A stretch of 11,193 nt of DNA. Origin: SZUA-217 sp964194555 (GTDB lineage Bacteria > Actinomycetota > Acidimicrobiia > Spongiisociales > ZC4RG35). Both the position numbers and the translations under genes were made by a program. Position 1 is the first letter of the stretch. Every line of letters begins with the position of its first letter. The notes below the pieces were generated by a model. The model saw nothing but the letters and a program-made list of their open reading frames with translations, searched no databases and was not told the origin of the DNA. The stretch covers positions 1 to 11,193 of the forward strand of contig CAXMMT010000079.1 of assembly GCA_964194555.1 (NCBI GenBank). The letters are read 5' to 3'. Of this stretch, positions 6,628 to 11,193 are shown piece after piece.

Positions 6628-7908
6628 TTGACGGGTCGTAAGCGCAGACTGGGACGTCTTGCCGTAGTGGACATAAGGCCACTGAGGCAGGTATCGGGCT
6701 ATCGCTGGCTGTTTGCCGGCATGTTCGTCATGCAGATTGGACGACAGCTGACCGTTGTGGCGGTCCCGATCCAGGTGTACGAGATGACCGGATCGACAGT
6801 TGCCGTTGGCCTGCTGGGTATGGCGCAACTAATCCCGCTGTTAGCGGTTTCGCTAATCGGGGGCGCTCTCGCCGACGCCATGGACCGAAAGCGGTTGCTC
6901 TGGATGTCTCAGCTGGTTCTCGCCCTCACCGGAGCGGGGCTGCTCTGGAACTCCCTGGCTGACAGTCCTGCGCTCTGGCCACTTTTCGTCCTGAGCGCTA
7001 TCAACGCCGGGATCTCGGCCATCGACTCTCCAGCCCGAGCCGCCATCGTGCCCGGCCTCGTGGGAAGGGCACTGCTCCCGTCGGCTCTGGCACTGAATCA
7101 GACACAGACCAATGTCGCGAAAGCGACCATTCCCGCGATTGGTGGCTTTTTGATAGCCACAAGCGGCTATTCCATCACCTACGGCCTTGCAACGATGGCT
7201 TTCCTCGCCAGTGCCATGCTCATCCTCCGCGTTCCGAATATGAAGACCGAGGGCGGAGGGCGCCCATTCTCGATGTCCTCAATCATGGAAGGCTTCCGCT
7301 TCTTGAAACCACGGCGTGTCATCCAAGCCGCCTTTCTTGTCGACCTGAGTGCCATGGTCTTCGGTATGCCCACCGCGCTCTTCCCCGCATTCGGAACACA
7401 GGAGCTCGGCGGCGATGCCTTCACTGTTGGCCTCCTCTATGCCGCACCGGGGATAGGCGCCCTCGTTGCCGCCTTGACGTCGGGATGGGTGTCGCATGTT
7501 CGCCGACAAGGAAGGGCAGTCGTGCTGGCAGTCATCGGTTGGGGTCTTGCTATCGCTGTTTTCGGCCTGACCTCCTCGCTAACCCTGGCATTTGCCATGC
7601 TGGCCTTGGCCGGGGCGGCCGACGTCGTCTCTGCCATCTTCCGCAGCTCAATCGTTCAGCTGTCAGTGCCCGACTCGCTGCGGGGAAGACTGTCTTCGAT
7701 GCACATGGCCGTTGTGGCCGGCGGACCGAGGCTCGGCGACCTCGAAGCAGGAGTCGTCGCTGCTCTCGCCTCGGTCAGGTTCTCAATCGTCTCCGGAGGT
7801 CTCGCCTGCGTGCTCGCATCGTTGGGCATCGCCCGTTGGGCACCCAGTTTCCTCAAATATGAATACGACCCTGACGAGCCCGGATTGGCGGCTCAGGCCA
7901 GCCGTTGA
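6628..7908 (+). CDS. MFS transporter, EntS-like (enterobactin-exporter-like) family
   Basis: A major-facilitator membrane protein of about 426 residues with around 12 hydrophobic segments along its length. The N-terminus (DIRPLRQVSGYRWLFAGMF, then QLTVVAVPIQVYEMTGST) is typical of the EntS/MFS_3 group, which includes siderophore and drug exporters. The conserved motif between segments 2 and 3 is seen as GGALADAMDRKR at about 78-89. SAINAGISAIDSPARAAIVP in the fourth-fifth segment region and the later LRGRLSSMHMAVVAGGPRLGDLEAG are also typical of the group. The start is uncertain. TTG 6628 gives the longest form, while GTG 6667 would begin just before DIRPLR and fits the family's usual short N-terminus better; neither has a strong ribosome site. 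The gene converges with the ACMSD-type hydrolase, with 11 bases between the stops. The substrate is unknown; efflux is more likely than uptake for this family. Confidence 0.88.
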   Translation: MTGRKRRLGRLAVVDIRPLRQVSGYRWLFAGMFVMQIGRQLTVVAVPIQVYEMTGSTVAVGLLGMAQLIPLLAVSLIGGALADAMDRKRLLWMSQLVLALTGAGLLWNSLADSPALWPLFVLSAINAGISAIDSPARAAIVPGLVGRALLPSALALNQTQTNVAKATIPAIGGFLIATSGYSITYGLATMAFLASAMLILRVPNMKTEGGGRPFSMSSIMEGFRFLKPRRVIQAAFLVDLSAMVFGMPTALFPAFGTQELGGDAFTVGLLYAAPGIGALVAALTSGWVSHVRRQGRAVVLAVIGWGLAIAVFGLTSSLTLAFAMLALAGAADVVSAIFRSSIVQLSVPDSLRGRLSSMHMAVVAGGPRLGDLEAGVVAALASVRFSIVSGGLACVLASLGIARWAPSFLKYEYDPDEPGLAAQASR

Positions 7909-7919
7909 GCCCTCTTGCT

Positions 7920-8918
7920 TCAGTTAAGGCCGTAGAGGGAGGCAGCGTTTCCGCCCGAGATTGCGGCGCGCTCGTCATCGCTGATTCCCTCGGTGGCTCC
8001 GATCAAAGCCAGCGGATCGGTCTCGCTCATGTCGAAGGGGAAGTCGGTGCCGAGCATCACGTGGTTAACTCCGACCACCTCCAGGAGATGACGGAGATAC
8101 AGGGGCTGAAAAACCATCGTGTCATACATGAGTCTCTTCATGTAATAGCTCGGAGAGTGATCGGGGATCTTCACCCTGGTCTCGGGTCGGACCTCCCAGG
8201 TGTGGTCGGCTCGGGAACTGTAGAACGGGAGATACCCACCCCCGTGGAGCAAGACCAGCTTGATCCCCGGGTGTTCCTCAAACAGACCGCTGAAGATCAT
8301 CCGGGTCGCTGCGACCATCGTCTCCAGGGGGTTGCCGATGCAATTGACCAGGAAGTAGTCAGAAAGTCGCTGGCTTTCCGGGTAGCCACTCGGATGGAGG
8401 ATCACGGGAATGCCCCTGGCCTCGACCGCCGCCCAGAAAGGTCGAAACCGGGGCTCATCGAGATTGTGGCCGTCGACCGTCCCGCCGATCTGGAGGCCCT
8501 TGAAGCCGAGGTCATCTACGGCTCGGTCCATCTCAGCGATGGCGAGATCGGTGTCCTGAAGCGGAACCGTTGCCCCCAAAGGAACAAACCGATCGGAATT
8601 GTCCGCGGCCGCAGCCGCAAGATTGTCGTTCTGAATTCTCGCCGACTCGGCCGCTGCCGTCGCAGGGGCCCAGTAGAAATATTCGGATACGAAAGTAGCG
8701 AGACCCTGGAGGTCGACCCCCATGCGATCCATGTGCTCGATTCGGGCAGCGGGCTCGGTCAGGCTCTCGCGGATCGAAGGGAACATCACCTTATTTTGCT
8801 CCTTGGAGTCCTCACCCATGAAGAAGTTGTAATGCTCATACTCGCCCCGACGATGGCCCTCGATCGGAGCGCGGCTGGCGGGGGTGGAGAGATGACAGTG
8901 GATGTCAATCGTTTTCAT
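7920..8918 (-). CDS. Amidohydrolase-2 / ACMSD-family metal-dependent hydrolase or decarboxylase
   Basis: A 332-residue TIM-barrel enzyme of the family containing aminocarboxymuconate semialdehyde decarboxylase, gamma-resorcylate and 5-carboxyvanillate decarboxylases and related lactone hydrolases. The metal ligands are visible in the usual order: His7-x-His9 (IDIHCHLS), His175 (VILHPSG), His225 (LVLLHGGG) and Asp292 (MLGTDFPFD). The IGNPLETMVAATRMIFSG helix before the third ligand is common to the group. Length matches (usually 310-350). I start at ATG 8918, with AGAAGAG about ten bases upstream. A GTG three codons earlier (8927) is an alternative that repeats Met-Lys-Thr. It stands alone on the minus strand between two convergent or divergent transporter genes. 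The family suggests decarboxylation or ring opening of an aromatic or ring-derived acid. The exact reaction cannot be assigned. Confidence 0.9.
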   Translation of the reverse strand: MKTIDIHCHLSTPASRAPIEGHRRGEYEHYNFFMGEDSKEQNKVMFPSIRESLTEPAARIEHMDRMGVDLQGLATFVSEYFYWAPATAAAESARIQNDNLAAAAADNSDRFVPLGATVPLQDTDLAIAEMDRAVDDLGFKGLQIGGTVDGHNLDEPRFRPFWAAVEARGIPVILHPSGYPESQRLSDYFLVNCIGNPLETMVAATRMIFSGLFEEHPGIKLVLLHGGGYLPFYSSRADHTWEVRPETRVKIPDHSPSYYMKRLMYDTMVFQPLYLRHLLEVVGVNHVMLGTDFPFDMSETDPLALIGATEGISDDERAAISGGNAASLYGLN

Positions 8919-8986
8919 GGTCTTCACACTCTTCTCGTGGAGGGTTTGGGTACCATAACGTGCAACGATGAGGGCGGCCCCTACTC
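8919..8986. promoter_or_regulatory. Short divergent gap between ACMSD-type gene and DMT transporter
   Basis: Only about 60-70 bases separate the two divergent starts, so their promoters must overlap or lie within the opposite gene. No clear promoter hexamers or inverted repeat were found. The plus strand contains GGTACCATAACGTGCAACG (from 8950), which has no recognised role. Confidence 0.3.
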
Positions 8987-9952
8987 GTGACCGGCCCGGT
9001 TAGAGACATGATCTGGAAGTCGGGCAACGAGCCACGCCGCGAGCGTCGTCTGACCAGGCCCGCCATCTACTTGCTTCTGGCAACGGTGGTCCTCTTGCTG
9101 GGTCTCAACTGGCCCATCATGGCCACGGGACTGGAATCGATCACTCCGATTTGGCTCGGCGTGTTCAGAGTTGCCGGAGCTTTCTTGGTGATTCTTTTCA
9201 TCAGTGCCACCACTGGCAACATCAAGCTGCCGCCTCGGCGTGATCTCCCCATCATCGTCTCGCTGGCTGTTTTGCGACTGTCCCTTGTGTTCGTTCTGGT
9301 ATTCACTGCCCTGCAGTTGGTTCCGGCGGGCCGGGCATCGGTGGTGGTGTGGACAACGTCACTTTGGACGGTGCCCATCGCGGCCGTTTGGCTCGGCGAG
9401 AACATGAGCGGTCGGAGATGGACGGGCCTTTTCATCGGCATCGTCGGCGTTGTCGTTATAGCCGAACCATGGGGAAACGACTGGAGTCAACCCGGGGTCG
9501 CACCGGGCCACGGTCTGCTGATCCTCGCTGCAATCACCCTCGCCGCGACCTCGGTGCATATCAGGGCTCACCGCTGGACCATCACACCGCTTCAGGCGAT
9601 TCCTTGGCAGTTGGCCGGTGCCGGGGTGATTCTGATATTGACGGCTCTCGTCGTCGAGGGCCCGCCGGTGATCTACTGGACCCCACAGCTGGCCGCGATT
9701 GTCGCGTACCAAGGGATACTGGCCACGGGTGTCGCCTTCTGGGCCACGATCGTGATATTGCAGAACCTGGCTGCCGTGTCGACCAATCTCACTCTTATGG
9801 CCGTTCCGGTTATTGGGGTCGTTTCGTCGGCGATCATCCTCGGTGAAGAGATCACCACCGCCTTGATCCTGGGGATAGGGCTGATCCTTGCCGGAGTGGC
9901 CCTCAATCTTCTCAGCGACAGCAGCGAAGTGGCTGAAGCCCTCGACCCCTAG
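8987..9952 (+). CDS. DMT-superfamily transporter, EamA domain protein
   Basis: A membrane protein of about 321 residues with ten predicted hydrophobic helices in two repeated EamA halves, as in RhtA/YdcZ-type exporters of amino acids and small metabolites. The first half begins AIYLLLATVVLLLGLNWPIM and contains the usual TALQLVPAGRASVVVWTTSLW segment and WLGENMSGRRWTGLFIGIVG. The second half ends with PVIGVVSSAIILGEEITTAL and GIGLILAGVALNL, matching the family's typical LGE...G..LI..G pattern. The start is uncertain: GTG 8987 is the longest, and ATG 9008 is seven codons later; neither has a good ribosome site. Its TAG (9950-9952) overlaps the stop codon of the convergent GntR gene. Substrate unknown; probably a small metabolite exporter. 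Confidence 0.88.
   Translation: MTGPVRDMIWKSGNEPRRERRLTRPAIYLLLATVVLLLGLNWPIMATGLESITPIWLGVFRVAGAFLVILFISATTGNIKLPPRRDLPIIVSLAVLRLSLVFVLVFTALQLVPAGRASVVVWTTSLWTVPIAAVWLGENMSGRRWTGLFIGIVGVVVIAEPWGNDWSQPGVAPGHGLLILAAITLAATSVHIRAHRWTITPLQAIPWQLAGAGVILILTALVVEGPPVIYWTPQLAAIVAYQGILATGVAFWATIVILQNLAAVSTNLTLMAVPVIGVVSSAIILGEEITTALILGIGLILAGVALNLLSDSSEVAEALDP
9949..9952. other. Overlapping convergent stop codons (CTAG)
   Basis: The palindrome CTAG serves two genes. TAG at 9950-9952 ends the DMT transporter on the plus strand, and TAG at 9951-9949 on the minus strand ends the GntR regulator. The coding regions therefore meet with no spacer, and no intergenic terminator can exist between them. Confidence 0.85.
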
Positions 9953-10604
9953 CTATTCGATGACTGGTCGCTTTCGAATGCGACCATCGACGTCCTCAGA
10001 TGCTCCTCGACGGTCTTCACGGCCGCCTCGACATCGCGACACTCCAACGCGTCGAGAATCGCAGCATGGTCCTCGTTGGCACCGTCGCGCAAGGACGGCT
10101 GGTGCTGAAGAGACGCGCCAATGTACATCACTGAGGCATCCTGAAGATTGCGAATGATGGCCGCCAGACGTGGCGACGCTGCGTTCACGTACACAGCCAT
10201 ATGGAAGACACGGTTTCGATCGACCCACTCTGCTGAGTGGGGCTCGTCGAGCATGCGACTGTGGAGTCGGTGCAGACGCTCGATAAAGCGCTGCTCACTT
10301 TGTCGACGGCCTGCCTCATCGCAAGTGGCTCGAGCACCAGACGCAACTCGTAGATGTCATGGAGATCGTCCTCACTGAGCTCGGTGACGATCGCGCCGCG
10401 GTGGGGGTCGAACTGAACCGGTCCCTCAGTCGCGAGGTCGCGGAGAGCTTCGCGAAGAGGCGTGGTGCTCACATCCAACATTGCCGCCAGTTCGGCCTGC
10501 ACCAGGCGGCTGCCACTGGTCAGCTCGCCGTTGAGAATCGCTTTCCTCAGAATAGACCGGACATACTGCGTGGGCAGTTTGTCTGACGACAGGAGAACCC
10601 TCAT
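9949..10604 (-). pseudogene. GntR-family (FadR/FCD subfamily) regulator, split by a one-base frameshift
   Basis: Together the two frames give a normal-length FCD-type GntR regulator of about 219 residues. From ATG 10604 the N-terminal winged helix is intact: YVRSILRKAILNGELTSGSR, then LVQAELAAMLDVSTTPLREA and LRDLATEG. The FCD ligand-binding domain starts normally (LSEDDLHDIYELRLVLEPLA) and reaches AVDK. There the frame is lost. The continuation SEQRFIERLHRLHSRMLDEP lies in the next frame and runs on to the C-terminus. It includes the FCD metal-site residues (DRNRVFHMAV, NEDHAAIL, VEEHL). One missing base at or near the A3 run on the minus strand (plus 10299-10301) explains everything. If the base is truly absent, the product would be a DNA-binding domain with half an FCD domain. 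If it is a consensus error, the gene is intact. It probably regulates the divergent zinc dehydrogenase. Which of the two is true cannot be decided here. Confidence 0.85.
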
Positions 10605-10723
10605 CCGGCGTGGTGATTCGGAGTTCGGGAACCGGATCCATGACCGCCGATAATACAGATTGGAGCCGTCACCAAACGGAATCATCCACGGATCTACCAT
10701 GGGGGCTAGCTTCGAGGAGACCA
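10605..10723. promoter_or_regulatory. Divergent control region between GntR regulator and zinc dehydrogenase
   Basis: This 119-base gap separates the regulator ATG from the dehydrogenase TTG and is the natural place for an operator bound by the GntR/FCD protein. GAGGAGA at 10714-10720 is a good ribosome site for the dehydrogenase. A GATAATAC stretch around 10649-10656 is the only -10-like element on either strand. I could not identify a convincing inverted repeat of the kind FCD regulators bind. Confidence 0.4.
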
Positions 10724-11193
10724 TTGAAAGCTGTAAGAGTCGTTGAGCCGGGCCGCCTGGAGGTGGTCGACGTGCCCACACCTTCTGACCCGAATCAGGT
10801 TGTGGTTCGAATTCACCAGGTCGGGATCTGTGGAACCGACACCAAAATTCTCAGCGGCAAGATTCCCGTCGCATACCCGAGGATTCTTGGACACGAGATG
10901 ATCGGCGAGGTTGCCGCTGCGCCCCCGAATAGCCCCTACCAAGTCGGAACCCGGGTTCTTGTGGATCCCGGCGTGTCATGCGGATGGTGTCATCTCTGTC
11001 GGGCCGGGCGCACGAACCTATGCATCAATGGCGGGCTCCTGGGTCGGGACACCGACGGCGTCTTCACCGAGTACACCGTCGCGCCTGTCAACCGGCTGGT
11101 TTCAGTACCGGACACCATCTCGGATAAGGCTGCCGGGCTTCTCCAGGTGCTCGGCACGTGTGTTCACGCGGTGAAGCGAGTCCAGCCGTTCCC
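10724..11193 (+). CDS. Zinc-dependent alcohol/polyol dehydrogenase (MDR family), N-terminal part, cut by right edge
   Basis: The frame opens at a TTG (MKAVRVVEPGRLEVVDVP) and stays open for 156 codons to the window end. It is a zinc-binding medium-chain dehydrogenase that oxidises an alcohol or polyol with NAD(P). The GroES-like catalytic domain has the catalytic zinc ligands Cys36 (GICGTD) and His57-Glu58 (GHEMIGEV), with a further Cys at 146. The structural zinc loop has four cysteines at 86, 89, 92 and 100 (CGWCHLC...NLC). This layout is seen in sorbitol, threonine and sugar dehydrogenases. The Rossmann domain lies beyond the edge. TTG 10724 is chosen because GAGGAGA lies about four bases upstream and the protein begins exactly as the family does (MKAV...). 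It is divergent from the GntR/FCD regulator, which suggests control by it. The substrate may be a sugar alcohol or L-idonate-like compound, but this is inference. Confidence 0.88.
   Translation, partial: MKAVRVVEPGRLEVVDVPTPSDPNQVVVRIHQVGICGTDTKILSGKIPVAYPRILGHEMIGEVAAAPPNSPYQVGTRVLVDPGVSCGWCHLCRAGRTNLCINGGLLGRDTDGVFTEYTVAPVNRLVSVPDTISDKAAGLLQVLGTCVHAVKRVQPF

Noticed and set aside
9349..9846. Plus-strand 165-codon frame within the DMT transporter
   Set aside because: Arg/His/Gly-rich out-of-frame translation of a GC-rich membrane protein gene, with no independent start signal.
10605..10781. N-terminal extension of the GntR regulator back to 10781
   Set aside because: It would run through the divergent dehydrogenase start and add 59 residues with no family resemblance. 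ATG 10604 gives a standard GntR N-terminus.
1..11193. CRISPR array, insertion-sequence terminal repeats, tRNA or rRNA genes
   Set aside because: No regularly spaced repeats, transposase domains, tRNA-like cloverleaf or rRNA stretches were seen on reading through both strands.

Overview
The window looks like a piece of a GC-rich (roughly 60% GC by eye) actinobacterial chromosome, possibly an uncultured soil or marine Acidimicrobiia-like organism. That guess rests on the GC-rich codon use, the GTG/TTG starts and the actinobacterial style of the integrase N-terminus. The taxon is inference only. The content is mostly small-molecule catabolism and transport: eight full-length genes, one gene cut by the right edge, one integrase fragment cut by the left edge, and two genes broken by frameshifts.

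Layout. Positions 1-261 (minus) hold the N-terminal part of a tyrosine recombinase/phage integrase running off the left edge. Positions 463-1686 (minus) encode a MalK/UgpC-type sugar ABC transporter ATPase without permeases or a binding protein nearby. Positions 1862-2301 (minus) are a GlcG/HbpS-family pseudogene carrying three separate indels. Positions 2302-2718 hold no gene I can recognise. Positions 2719-3600 (plus) encode a 3-hydroxyisobutyrate-dehydrogenase-family enzyme. Positions 6476-3605 (minus) form a likely three-gene operon: intact GlcG-like protein, then a dihydroorotase/allantoinase/hydantoinase-type cyclic amidohydrolase 4 bp later, then a Gfo/Idh/MocA oxidoreductase. Positions 6628-7908 (plus) encode an EntS-like MFS transporter, convergent with an ACMSD-type amidohydrolase/decarboxylase (7920-8918, minus). 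Positions 8987-9952 (plus) encode a DMT/EamA exporter whose stop codon overlaps that of a frameshifted GntR/FCD regulator (9949-10604, minus). Divergent from the regulator, a zinc-dependent alcohol/polyol dehydrogenase starts at a TTG (10724) and leaves the right edge.

How the genes may work together. The cyclic amidohydrolase, the two NAD(P)-dependent oxidoreductases, the ACMSD-type enzyme and the Zn-dehydrogenase, with three transporters and a GntR/FCD regulator, suggest uptake and stepwise breakdown of a ring amide, sugar acid or polyol. No substrate can be fixed from sequence. The GlcG-like gene directly ahead of the amidohydrolase, with a decayed GlcG paralog about 4 kb away, is the clearest specific association. 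The integrase fragment, the pseudogene and the unreadable 2302-2718 stretch suggest an accessory region that has been rearranged. I found no convincing novel multi-gene system, CRISPR array, tRNA or insertion sequence. Several single-base frameshifts sit at short homopolymer runs, so consensus error has to be kept in mind.
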